A stretch of 47,658 nt of DNA. Source: an uncultured Clostridia bacterium. Its GTDB lineage: Bacteria > Bacillota > Clostridia > UBA1381. Location: NCBI GenBank assembly GCA_934489015.1, contig CAKSSN010000020.1:1-47658 (forward strand). Direction: 5' to 3'. Of the stretch, positions 14,564-24,278 are shown piece after piece (within the stretch, counting starts at the first letter, position 1; each line of letters begins with the position of its first letter). The position numbers were made by a program, and so were the translations under genes. The notes below the pieces were generated by a model that was given only the letters and a program-made list of their open reading frames with translations, did not search any database and was not told the origin of the DNA.

Positions 14564-17500
14564 TTACCGTACCCTGCTTTTTTCTGTTATCGGACACAAG
14601 CTTTCTTTCCAGAGAAATACATATACTTCATCATAAAGGCTATAGTTTTCTACATTATAGTCCTCAAAAATTGTTGTTTCCGAATTTGAATACATGGTGA
14701 TCGGTTTTGTTGAAAATACTTTCTCTAATTTATTATTGTAGCATGCAATTATACCGTATCCTGTTATATCCGCATTTGAATAATTATGTACTTTAAAGCT
14801 TACCTTACCGTCTGTAATAGTTTTCTTGGTAATCACCAAATCAGAATCACATTTTTTTTGCAGAACACCCATTTGTGTCAAGGGTGGGATTGTTTCAAAG
14901 TCCGGCAATTTTTCAGCTGCTTTGCCTGATGGTGTAATTCCCGTATCAGTAATATTTACCAGCGATGAAAGACTTTGATCTTTCCCTGAATAATTTTCAT
15001 TTTCATAGTTATTCAGTATTGCTGCTGTCCCTTCCGCATTTGTTCCTGTCAGGTCATAGTTAATAAGAGCCCTGATACCTGCTCCTGAAACAATATTGTT
15101 TTTTATAATGTTATCCTTTGGCGCTCTCAGCCAGGTTGCATCCGTAACAGTTCCTTTTTTATAAGCGTCAAACTTATCATGATTGAGCTTAAAATACGGA
15201 AATCTTTTTGCCCATATATTAGGTACACCGTCCGAAAAAGCATGATGCCAATAATACTGATATATAGTTCCAGGATTGCTTGAATGATTAGCCCAGTCTT
15301 TATCACGTCCCTGCGAAAGCCAATCATCATTTATGTTTATCGATTCATTTACAGCATTATTATAAAAAATATTATATGACCCTCCATGAATATAAAGGCG
15401 TCCTCTTGCAATATAGTTTTCATAGGCAAAATTACCTGAGCTCATGTCGTCAAAGTAAACGCTGTATAAAGGTCTGTCCCACGCCGTATAGCCGACATTT
15501 GCATCACGGTGCATATAATTGCACCGTATATGATTCCCACGCCCCTCAGGCGCGCCGTTTACATAAATAATCCCCATATCGTTTGTCGTGTATTTATTGG
15601 CAACAAAGTCATTGTATTCTATTATACACTCTATGGAATGATAAAGGTTTACAGCACACATGGTCGTATCAAATTTATTATGTGAAATAATGCAGCTTTG
15701 AGCATAGCATACCCACATCGTGGAATTACCGTAGAACTCACAATTCTGTACGTAATTTCTCTGAGGTACAAGCTCACGGAAATCCGTGCTCGGCTTTTCA
15801 CCGATTTCATCCGGTATACTTTCGTGTCGTCTGTCTGTCAGCGAAACTGAATATCTCGATTCCAAATCTTCAACAACGCAATATATCATTCCGTTATAGC
15901 TCCCCTCGAGGACTACTGCTTCACCTGTTGTGCGGCGAAATGCGCAGTTCTGAATCTGATTGTCCCTTCCGTTGACAATTGCAATACCTGTTTTTGCGTC
16001 GGCAAATTCAATACCGTTTATAACAATATTCTCCGTTCCGTCAAGAGTCATAAGCGTAAACGGCTCGTTCCTGCTAAGAGTATATTTTGTTTCACCGCCC
16101 TGAGGATATAGGTAAATCTTTCCGTCCTCTGTATCAATATACCACTCCCCGGGCAAATTCAATGCCTCGGGTACATTGTAATAATAATGTCCTATTGTGC
16201 TGTTTATTGATGAAGTGTCTTCTGTTACTTTGGAATTTGCCCTCTGCTTTGCGGTGAAGGTTAGTTCCGATTTGCTTATTAAGCTGTAATGTGACTCATC
16301 CCAATCGGCACTGAACGTACCGTAAACCCATGCGTTTGTCAGATCACCCCATGAAAGCATTTCGTTATCGGAAACGGTGTAAGAAAATGTATCATCAGTA
16401 ACATTACTTACACTTTTAAGTACAACGTTGGCATCCCCTTTATCGGGATAACGCGCAAGTGTCAGTTTTTCCTTATCCGACGCAAGAGTAGGTATTGTTT
16501 TAGCTGTTATTCCGGGCAAAGACACACCTGCTGTGTTCGCATCAAATACCATAACAGAACTTCTTATTGAGCTTGGTATTCTGCTGTATGCCGCATCAGA
16601 CGAAGTTAAAGCTCTGAATTTGCTGCTTTCAATAACCGTTCCGCCGATAACGCTTACATCTTCTCCGGGATAGGCTGAAATAAATACCGGCTTTTCTTCT
16701 CTTCCGCTATACAAAGAGTCAAGCTTTTGAGTTTCGGTCAAGGAATAAACACCCTCTCTGATCCATAAAACAGCTCCGCCCGACTTTTCGGCAGTCCTTA
16801 ATGCTTCAATACCTTTTTCAAAAGTCTTATAGGGCTTGTCAATACTGCCGTCACCCGTGCTGTCATTACCGTTTTGTGCAACGTAAATTTCTTTGTTCCC
16901 CCTTACTGCCTTTACGGGCATAACCGCAACTTCGTCCGGCAGCTCTCTGCGCCTTGCTTCAAACTGCTCCCAAAGATTATCTCCGTCTACGGGAACTGTA
17001 CCCGTAAGCAGTCCAAATCGGTCTGCTGTATACTTCAATGCAAGTGCGGGAACTGTAAAAGCATTTTTACTTGCCGTTACGCTTATAATACTTTCCTCGG
17101 ACGCAGCTTTGCTTATACCAGCAGAAAAACCGTACCCGCTGCCGCTCATATTAACTTCAGCATCGTCAACCGACAAAACAGCAGAGCTTTCGCCCGGCAA
17201 TTCGCAAAACACGTTAATAGCTTTGTTATAGTTTTTTTCTCCCGAAAAAACAACTTTGCCCAGGCTTAAATCCGTTTTAACTGTAAATTTCTCCGCCTTA
17301 ACAAATAAATTTGATGCATCGGTGTTTATCAAAGAAACGGCAGCCTCAAGCTTACCGTTTTTATCAAGCTGAAATAATTTAATATATTCAAGCTTGTCCG
17401 CCTCAATAGCTGCTTCCGGTGTATCATATTCTCCGTCAGTCACATACACAGTAAGAAATTCATTTTTGAACGAATATCCCATCGCAACAGACAGACTTAT

Positions 17501-17650
17501 CCTGTCGCCGGTTTTTTGCGCAGAAAAAATTTCGGCATACTCGTTGTTAAGCGCCGTTTCCTCTGCAAGCACCATATTCCCGGGTACGGAACAAACAAGC
17601 ATTATTGTCAAAATTACAGAAAAAATTTGTTTAAAAGCCTTTTTCATCAT
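14564..17650 (-). CDS. Large secreted right-handed beta-helix protein
   Basis: About 1028 residues. A signal peptide (KKAFKQIFSVILTIMLVC) is followed by an N-terminal beta domain (about 30-240), then a DUF1565-type entry (YVAQNGNDSTGDGSIDKPYK) and a long parallel beta-helix (about 260-850) with many N-rich PbH1 turns (NGIEFADAKTGI, NYVQNCEFYGN). The last 90 residues form an Ig-like domain ending in YVFLWKESL, shared with the 819-residue protein. Beta-helix proteins of this kind are often lyases or glycosidases, but no known catalytic family is recognisable. ATG 17650 or 17647 follows AGGGG; an upstream GTG is too close to it. Confidence 0.85.
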   Translation of the reverse strand: MMKKAFKQIFSVILTIMLVCSVPGNMVLAEETALNNEYAEIFSAQKTGDRISLSVAMGYSFKNEFLTVYVTDGEYDTPEAAIEADKLEYIKLFQLDKNGKLEAAVSLINTDASNLFVKAEKFTVKTDLSLGKVVFSGEKNYNKAINVFCELPGESSAVLSVDDAEVNMSGSGYGFSAGISKAASEESIISVTASKNAFTVPALALKYTADRFGLLTGTVPVDGDNLWEQFEARRRELPDEVAVMPVKAVRGNKEIYVAQNGNDSTGDGSIDKPYKTFEKGIEALRTAEKSGGAVLWIREGVYSLTETQKLDSLYSGREEKPVFISAYPGEDVSVIGGTVIESSKFRALTSSDAAYSRIPSSIRSSVMVFDANTAGVSLPGITAKTIPTLASDKEKLTLARYPDKGDANVVLKSVSNVTDDTFSYTVSDNEMLSWGDLTNAWVYGTFSADWDESHYSLISKSELTFTAKQRANSKVTEDTSSINSTIGHYYYNVPEALNLPGEWYIDTEDGKIYLYPQGGETKYTLSRNEPFTLMTLDGTENIVINGIEFADAKTGIAIVNGRDNQIQNCAFRRTTGEAVVLEGSYNGMIYCVVEDLESRYSVSLTDRRHESIPDEIGEKPSTDFRELVPQRNYVQNCEFYGNSTMWVCYAQSCIISHNKFDTTMCAVNLYHSIECIIEYNDFVANKYTTNDMGIIYVNGAPEGRGNHIRCNYMHRDANVGYTAWDRPLYSVYFDDMSSGNFAYENYIARGRLYIHGGSYNIFYNNAVNESININDDWLSQGRDKDWANHSSNPGTIYQYYWHHAFSDGVPNIWAKRFPYFKLNHDKFDAYKKGTVTDATWLRAPKDNIIKNNIVSGAGIRALINYDLTGTNAEGTAAILNNYENENYSGKDQSLSSLVNITDTGITPSGKAAEKLPDFETIPPLTQMGVLQKKCDSDLVITKKTITDGKVSFKVHNYSNADITGYGIIACYNNKLEKVFSTKPITMYSNSETTIFEDYNVENYSLYDEVYVFLWKESLCPITEKSRVR

Positions 17651-17708
17651 AATCACCCCTATTTATGCAACACACTGCAAGACTGCAATGTGTTGCATAT
17701 ACTCAATT

Positions 17709-20700
17709 CTATTTACTTAAAGTGACCATTCCGTTTACAGAGTTAAGCAGTAAACCAACATGTCCGCCGTCTGCAATATAACTGTTTTCATCAAGATAAT
17801 CTATAACCGTCTTGCCGTCTATTAAAATTTGAATTTTGACACCCGAATCCACATTATTTACATTTATTTCATAATCATGCATCTCGTTTGGACGAATGAA
17901 CTCTCCGTTATTCTCCACAGATTGAACAATACCGTATGATTTGCCGCCATTATATTTTTGTAATTCGATTAAATCATATTTTATTATGAAATCATAGCTG
18001 TTGCCGTCGGCTGCAAACATACCCGCAGGATTGCTCTGACGGAATGCAATCCCCATCCAGTTTGCCATTTTTTCAATTTTCATTTTAAATGTAATTTTTG
18101 CATTTCTCGCAAGCTTTTCGGGAGATGTATCTATGCACGTTGTAAATCCTTCCTTCGGAGCAAATGAAATCAAGCCTCCGCTGCTTACAGTATTCCATCT
18201 TTCCCCTTTAAAGAACAGCCTGCCCTTTCCAAAATCATCAAATACATTGTATGTAACCGGATTTGTGCTTGCATAAAGAATATTGCGTGCTTTTGCAATA
18301 TCCCCTTCAGCCTCACGTACGGTTGAGTTAATTTTTGCTGTTTTTACCTTTTCTTCCGCCGTCTTAATTAAAGTATTGATTTTTTCCGCGGTTCCGACAG
18401 CATAATCGCCCGCATTACCACTTTCCTTTATTGTTTTCAGCTCCGCCTTCAGTCTTGAAGCATCATCCTCAAAAGCTTTTTTATCAATGGGAACTCTCTG
18501 AACCGCCTCGTCATATGTCATGGTGGTAAAGCTGAATACAGGAGATTTAACAGACTTTTCCTCAATCTCGCGCAAGGTTGTATGCGCCTCAACCTGCCAG
18601 TAATAGGTGTTTCCAAAGTCGCTCAGCTTTGACGGAATATAGTTCGAATCATTTGCAATTGCTTCCTCTATTATATTTGTCATCTCTGCGTCTGTTGCAA
18701 TTTTTATTGTGTAATAATAGGCACCGAAGGACGGAGTCCATTTAAAAATAACATCGTCATATATAACCTGACCCTTGCCGCCGTCAGTGGGAGTTATTGC
18801 TTCAATCGGTGCAAGAACAGGCTTGTCAAGAATTCCTTCAAGAAAAACCGGTCCCATTTCAGATGTATCCGGAATCTTGAAATTCGGGGTTAAAGACGCA
18901 ATAAATTCCGCATCATCATCCAAACCGTTCTCAAAGGTAATACTTTTATCGAGAGGCATTTCAGAATCAATATTTCCGTCTATTTTCTCTCCGTACTCTA
19001 CCACAAGCGGATCAAGATTTATGCTGGAAGCAATGTTATTCAGCAATATATTGTTTGCAGGAAGCCGAACCTGATCCTCATAGTTTCCCTGCTCTCTGGT
19101 ATATCCTTCCTTCTTGTACTCCTCAGCGTACTTGTTGTAAAGCTCACGGTATCTGACCATGTCATGATATCTGCTGTTCCACAAGGCTTCGTAAGGCTTC
19201 ATATTCGGATGCACAAATCCCGCTGCAGCATTTACATACGGTACCATGCTTCTTTTCCACAAATCATCCTTCCCGCGATAATAATTTGCGTTAATAACCA
19301 GTGTCCCGTTTGTTATATTGTTATCCATAACGTGATCGCGTCCACCATGAACATATAGGTTACCGTCCTGCGCTACATTGTTGTAAGCATATTTTCCTTG
19401 TCCAAAGTCATCAAAGTATACAGCATTTGTGCTTTTCGTATTGCCATAAGCAGACATATCTTGAAAATAATTATTTCTTACATGCTGTCCCCTTCCTATA
19501 AAGTCAGAGCCACACACATATACAGCCCCTGCGTCAGCGCTGACCAAAGCACCGTATGCAAATGAGTTATTTTCAACTATAACCTCGTTGCACCACCCCT
19601 CGGACAAAAGATGCGACTTTGCACCGGCAAATAAGTTGTGCGAAATAAGACATCCGACTGCGGAATTGATTGCAAATGCGACACCCGAATCGGAATCGTC
19701 AAAAACAATATTGTTCTGAAAATAGTTTCTTGCCGGCGTCAGCGACCACCTGTTTCCGCCGGTCACGGAAGCTGCCGTATAAGAGTTTCCGCAATTAACG
19801 ATTTTGTTGTATGCCGCGCCGCTTAATTCCCCCTCTATAGACAGTGCCGCACCTGTAAAGGATTCAAACAAACAGCCTTGCACAGAAATATCATAACCGC
19901 AAGCATTAATAGCTCCGCCTTTACCGTTTTCAAAATTCAAGCCGCGAATAACCACGTGCTTACAGCTATTGTCAATATTTAACACTGTATTTGCGCCTGT
20001 TAATAATGTTAACGGCGTATCATCATTATCTCCGACAGGGTAAAAATAAAGCACACCGTTGGTTCTGTCTATCACATACTCGCCGGGAAGATCCATTTCC
20101 TCCATAATGTTATAATAATAGTAACGGTTATCTCCGTGATATTCTGCAGGCCATTCATTATATGAATCAAATACAATACTTTTGCTTTCTTTCTTAACCT
20201 CGCCAATCTGATAGTTATTAATATCCCATTCCTGATGAATTGAGCCGTATATCCACATATCATTTGTCATTTTCCACGAAAGCGGCCGGTCATCAAGAAG
20301 CTTTACCTCCGGGTACGGAGTATCGGGGTTATAACGGTGTCCGCCCGGGTTTATCGGTTCACCGACACGAACAAAATCATTGTTTGGATATCTTGCCGGA
20401 ATCATATTCATACTTCCGTAGCTTACTCCCAAAACAGCGGTTGGCACTTTTGCCTTATATATCATTTTTGTTTCCGTTCCTGTAAGCTTGTTTTCATACG
20501 GAACTGTTATCCCCAATTTTTTCAAATCTACTTTTTTTACAAAATCCTTAGACACAAGCGGAACACGGGCAAGCTCACCGGCGGAAAGCTCTTCATAATA
20601 CTCAGGAGCTATTACCGTGCCTCCCGATAAAACAACTTTTTCATTGTTATAATTACTGATAAATACCGGATATTCTTTGCTTCCGATGATATTGCTCAAT

Positions 20701-21584
20701 GTAACAGTGTCGCTCACGCTATAATTTCCGCCGCGAAGATAAAGTGCAGCTCCCTTTTCATACTTCAGTTCTTTAAGAAGCTCAACTCCCTTAGCAATTG
20801 TTTTTACAGGCGCATCAATAGTTCCCGGATTACTGTCATCCCCTTCGGAAGAAACAAACAGCTCTTTTTCCGTTCCTCTTGGCGTCGTTGGAGCAAGCAT
20901 CGGAAAATGTCCGGGAATTTCCGCTCTTGACGATAAATACTGCTGATAGTTTGTCTCGCCTTCAAGAGCTCCGTAAGAAGTTGGCATACCTATATCCTCT
21001 GCATGGTCAACCATACCGTACTGTGTATAATTGACCCTGTCTTTTTCGGACAAAAGGCTAATCCTTACATCATCAGCCGATATAAATCCGCCTGCAGAAA
21101 CAATACCTACGCAGCCGCTGTCCACCGCAACCCTTTCTGATTTCAGGCAGGCCTTTCCATCAATAGTAACCGCTATGCTTTTGCCCAACATTTCAGCCTC
21201 TACGGAATGCGTTCCGGAATAATCTGATATACTCGCCTGTGCAAGCTTGCTGTACCATATACTATTTTTCTTTTGAAGCAAAAAAACATTTCCGTTACGG
21301 TAAAAACGAAGCTCAAGATGCTCATTTTCGTCTTTATATCTCAGTAATATCCCGGCATTTGCAGTTTTCCCCGGGCTAAGCTTCAACGAAACCCTTATGT
21401 CCTTCCAGAAGCTTTCTCCGACAGTTACCGTTTCACCGTTTGTTTTGAGATCATCCTCAAAGACAACACTTTCTTCATATACCTTTTCGGCTTGTTCCGT
21501 AACGGTTACACCGGAGGCATTCGCCGAGCCGCAGCACGAAAACAAAATTGCCACCGAGCAAACAATACCAAAAATTCTTTTCAT
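17709..21584 (-). CDS. Very large secreted beta-helix protein with lectin-like ends
   Basis: 1291 residues. After a signal peptide (MKRIFGIVCSVAILFSCC) comes a laminin-G/concanavalin-like domain (about 40-180), a DUF1565 entry (LFVSSEGDDSNPGTIDAPVK) and a parallel beta-helix (about 240-850). A fibronectin-III-like segment follows (VIFKWTPSFGAYYYTIKIAT, ending in YYWQVEAHT), then a coiled region (about 1030-1110) and a second lectin-like domain at the C-terminus. The helix is paralogous to that of the downstream 1028-residue protein (both carry a LPGE.(Y/V)ID strip and a YVHGG.../YIHGG turn). No anchor motif is visible, so it is secreted or held by partners. Polysaccharide binding and cleavage are inferred from architecture. 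Confidence 0.85.
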   Translation of the reverse strand: MKRIFGIVCSVAILFSCCGSANASGVTVTEQAEKVYEESVVFEDDLKTNGETVTVGESFWKDIRVSLKLSPGKTANAGILLRYKDENEHLELRFYRNGNVFLLQKKNSIWYSKLAQASISDYSGTHSVEAEMLGKSIAVTIDGKACLKSERVAVDSGCVGIVSAGGFISADDVRISLLSEKDRVNYTQYGMVDHAEDIGMPTSYGALEGETNYQQYLSSRAEIPGHFPMLAPTTPRGTEKELFVSSEGDDSNPGTIDAPVKTIAKGVELLKELKYEKGAALYLRGGNYSVSDTVTLSNIIGSKEYPVFISNYNNEKVVLSGGTVIAPEYYEELSAGELARVPLVSKDFVKKVDLKKLGITVPYENKLTGTETKMIYKAKVPTAVLGVSYGSMNMIPARYPNNDFVRVGEPINPGGHRYNPDTPYPEVKLLDDRPLSWKMTNDMWIYGSIHQEWDINNYQIGEVKKESKSIVFDSYNEWPAEYHGDNRYYYYNIMEEMDLPGEYVIDRTNGVLYFYPVGDNDDTPLTLLTGANTVLNIDNSCKHVVIRGLNFENGKGGAINACGYDISVQGCLFESFTGAALSIEGELSGAAYNKIVNCGNSYTAASVTGGNRWSLTPARNYFQNNIVFDDSDSGVAFAINSAVGCLISHNLFAGAKSHLLSEGWCNEVIVENNSFAYGALVSADAGAVYVCGSDFIGRGQHVRNNYFQDMSAYGNTKSTNAVYFDDFGQGKYAYNNVAQDGNLYVHGGRDHVMDNNITNGTLVINANYYRGKDDLWKRSMVPYVNAAAGFVHPNMKPYEALWNSRYHDMVRYRELYNKYAEEYKKEGYTREQGNYEDQVRLPANNILLNNIASSINLDPLVVEYGEKIDGNIDSEMPLDKSITFENGLDDDAEFIASLTPNFKIPDTSEMGPVFLEGILDKPVLAPIEAITPTDGGKGQVIYDDVIFKWTPSFGAYYYTIKIATDAEMTNIIEEAIANDSNYIPSKLSDFGNTYYWQVEAHTTLREIEEKSVKSPVFSFTTMTYDEAVQRVPIDKKAFEDDASRLKAELKTIKESGNAGDYAVGTAEKINTLIKTAEEKVKTAKINSTVREAEGDIAKARNILYASTNPVTYNVFDDFGKGRLFFKGERWNTVSSGGLISFAPKEGFTTCIDTSPEKLARNAKITFKMKIEKMANWMGIAFRQSNPAGMFAADGNSYDFIIKYDLIELQKYNGGKSYGIVQSVENNGEFIRPNEMHDYEINVNNVDSGVKIQILIDGKTVIDYLDENSYIADGGHVGLLLNSVNGMVTLSK

Positions 21585-21599
21585 CCGACCTCATCCCCC

Positions 21600-24278
21600 T
21601 TATCTCATTCTTACAGCCGCCGGAACATCCGATTCATCATCCACGTCATCATAAATTACAACATAGTCAGGATATGCAAATCTCGTTGAATAAAAGACAA
21701 ACGACGGCTGATCGCTAATTACATCTCTCGGCTTCATGTCAGCCAAGCTTCCTCGTGTTACGGCAAGACCGTTTCGCTCATTCCTGACTACGTATATCGG
21801 AAAATTATTTGCAAAAACATAGTCAATCGGCTCTCCGCCGCTTGTAACAGTAGGAAGCGTCTGTTTTAAATAAAATGCATTCTGATCCGTTTTTTCTATC
21901 CAGCCAAATCCAACTCTGTGTTTAAGGTCATAATAATCCGCATTACTGTTGTTTGTTAATAAGCTGTGCTCAGTATTCAAATAACCGCTGTCATAATCAT
22001 ATACATACTCCATCAGGGTTATCTGATCCTCCGAAGAAGCCGTTCTTACAAGATCTCCCGGTCCCGGAGTCAGGGTGATATCTGTACCGTTTACATTTAC
22101 GGTCTTCTCAACGTCTTCTTTTTCAGCAAACTTAGTATTCTGTCCGCCGCCCTGACCAATATATATAATGCTGTACATAGTTTCTTCATCCCGATAAACG
22201 AGTTTGGTATCTGTTATCAGCTGGATTCTCTCATCATCGCCTACTGTTTCTCCCCCGCCCGTTTTATACAGAAATACATCTGCGCCAAGCTTATCGCCCG
22301 ATGTATAATAGGCTGTCCAATCTTTTATTGATATAGCGTTCGAAGCAGGACCTTTGTAAACCTTTGCCCGCTTTTCCATCTCGGATGAATCAGCTGCAAC
22401 CTTAAAGCAGACAGTCTGATCTGTAATAACAAACTTCCAGTTACCGGAACCGTTTTTAGCTAAATAAGTCCCGGTCTCTCGGTCTGCCGCCTGCTGTGCA
22501 ATTCTAAATCCGTCTGTCCGGTTCTCTGATGCCGGAGCCGCCAAATCAATTTTTTTTATTTTTCCGCCCATTAACTTATACATCACTATTCCGGCAAAAG
22601 AATCTGCATTCTGAGGATCCGCATCCAACGCATCATACATTTTTTGTCCGTCGGTGTAACGAACATCATCAATATATACCTTTTCTGAAAGCTCAAACGT
22701 ATTGTTTACGCCGTTTTGATCAAAAATACGCACTTTTATGGTCTGAGAAAGTGATTCCGGTTTTGACTTTGCGTACAGATATCCCAGCATCATTTCAGAA
22801 TCCTGCAATTCAAAATATGCAATAACTCCGTCAAATGCAAGAAAGAATTTTCCCGCTGTTCCGCCCGAAAGATTAACGTTTTTTGAATATATATATGCTC
22901 CGCCATTTATTACAGCCTTGTTTTTATCGGTTATAAGCTCCTCCACCGAGCCTGAAACGGTTTTGTTTGAAGCTTCAATAATGTAATCGTTGTTCAAGTC
23001 TTTCATAACAGCCAAAACATCTCCGACTGCAAGCCTGTCAATCGCAACGGCCGAACCGTTTTTTCGTATTGAATAATCGCAGCTGCTTAAATCAAGCATT
23101 GTTTCATGAGGTGTTTCCCCGTCAATCGCAGTCTGCCTGAAATACAGCTTTTCATTGTATATATCAACATTGCTTACAACAAAATACTTATAGTCTTCAA
23201 CACGGACAAGCTCGGCACATCCGTCAGAGTTATTGTCAAGAAGAATAATGCGGCCGTATTCCGGAGTAAGCATGTTTACGTTAAAATTCGAAGCATTTGC
23301 GCGGCTGACCGTTTTACCGTTATAAACCACGACACTTTCATTGGAAATCGAGGTTTTGTATGTTTTGTCTTCAAACTCATCCAGGGAATACTCATACTTA
23401 TTGTTGGTAAAATCATACAAAAGCTCTGCCGGGACATTTATAATTCTGTTTCTTTTTGATTCGCTCAGACAAACAACCTCATACATATCATTATTCGTTT
23501 CTTCATACCAGCAAATCACGGATTTTCCAAGCAGTCCGGATTTGTCTCCGCTATAATTCAAAGCTATATTATCCACTTTGATTACATTCTCATGCAGGCT
23601 GCTTTCACCGGTAAAGCTGTTCATTCCGTCATCGGTAACTATTCCCTCAATATAAAAAAGTGCAAGTCTGCGGTTGTAATATGGGGCCAAATCATTCGCC
23701 CTACCAATAATATCGTATGCCTCATGAGGGATCTCGGCAAACAGCAGATTATAAAGAAGGGCATAACACTGCGAATAATCGAACGTATCGGTTACCGAAA
23801 GATCAAGCTTATCGGTAAGCCCCACACTATGTGCCTTTGCAAAAACGGTGTACTCATTCTCAAGTCCGTATGTGATATTTATTGTTCTCAGAAGCATCAA
23901 AAGCGCCTGTCCGTAAGTTATTTTTCTTTCAGGATAAAAGTTCCCGTCAGGATAGCCGCTGATAACCCCCATATCCACAAGGCAGCTGACAGATGAATTC
24001 GTTTCTTCGTCATTTATATCCGCAAAACGCTTTTCGGCAGGAGGTATTGTTCCGCCCAGCTCCAGCTTTGCAAGTGCTGCAGCAAAGCCGCCTCGCGTAA
24101 CGGTTGCCCCAAGGTCGGTGTTTTCATTTATCAAGCCGTATTTTTCAAACAACCCTGAAATTTCATGATGAAGCTCCAGCGCTCCCTTGCCGCTGGTTTC
24201 CGTTGCTGCAGCTGTCACAGCGGAAGAAAGCATACAAACAGTCATAAACAATGAAATAAATCTGTTTAAATGTTTCAT
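21600..24278 (-). CDS. S-layer-anchored protein with N-terminal SLH repeats
   Basis: 892 residues. A signal peptide (MKHLNRFISLFMTVCMLSSA) is followed by three SLH-like repeats over about residues 35-200, the best one reading RFADI, then LVDMGVISGYPDGNFYPER and ITYGQALLMLL. The remaining 690 residues are beta-rich, made of repeated small domains, with no recognisable enzyme family. SLH domains bind pyruvylated secondary wall polymer, so the protein sits on the cell surface. Its ATG follows directly after the stop of the upstream SLH gene. It may form the surface scaffold for the beta-helix proteins encoded next. Confidence 0.85.
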   Translation of the reverse strand: MKHLNRFISLFMTVCMLSSAVTAAATETSGKGALELHHEISGLFEKYGLINENTDLGATVTRGGFAAALAKLELGGTIPPAEKRFADINDEETNSSVSCLVDMGVISGYPDGNFYPERKITYGQALLMLLRTINITYGLENEYTVFAKAHSVGLTDKLDLSVTDTFDYSQCYALLYNLLFAEIPHEAYDIIGRANDLAPYYNRRLALFYIEGIVTDDGMNSFTGESSLHENVIKVDNIALNYSGDKSGLLGKSVICWYEETNNDMYEVVCLSESKRNRIINVPAELLYDFTNNKYEYSLDEFEDKTYKTSISNESVVVYNGKTVSRANASNFNVNMLTPEYGRIILLDNNSDGCAELVRVEDYKYFVVSNVDIYNEKLYFRQTAIDGETPHETMLDLSSCDYSIRKNGSAVAIDRLAVGDVLAVMKDLNNDYIIEASNKTVSGSVEELITDKNKAVINGGAYIYSKNVNLSGGTAGKFFLAFDGVIAYFELQDSEMMLGYLYAKSKPESLSQTIKVRIFDQNGVNNTFELSEKVYIDDVRYTDGQKMYDALDADPQNADSFAGIVMYKLMGGKIKKIDLAAPASENRTDGFRIAQQAADRETGTYLAKNGSGNWKFVITDQTVCFKVAADSSEMEKRAKVYKGPASNAISIKDWTAYYTSGDKLGADVFLYKTGGGETVGDDERIQLITDTKLVYRDEETMYSIIYIGQGGGQNTKFAEKEDVEKTVNVNGTDITLTPGPGDLVRTASSEDQITLMEYVYDYDSGYLNTEHSLLTNNSNADYYDLKHRVGFGWIEKTDQNAFYLKQTLPTVTSGGEPIDYVFANNFPIYVVRNERNGLAVTRGSLADMKPRDVISDQPSFVFYSTRFAYPDYVVIYDDVDDESDVPAAVRMR

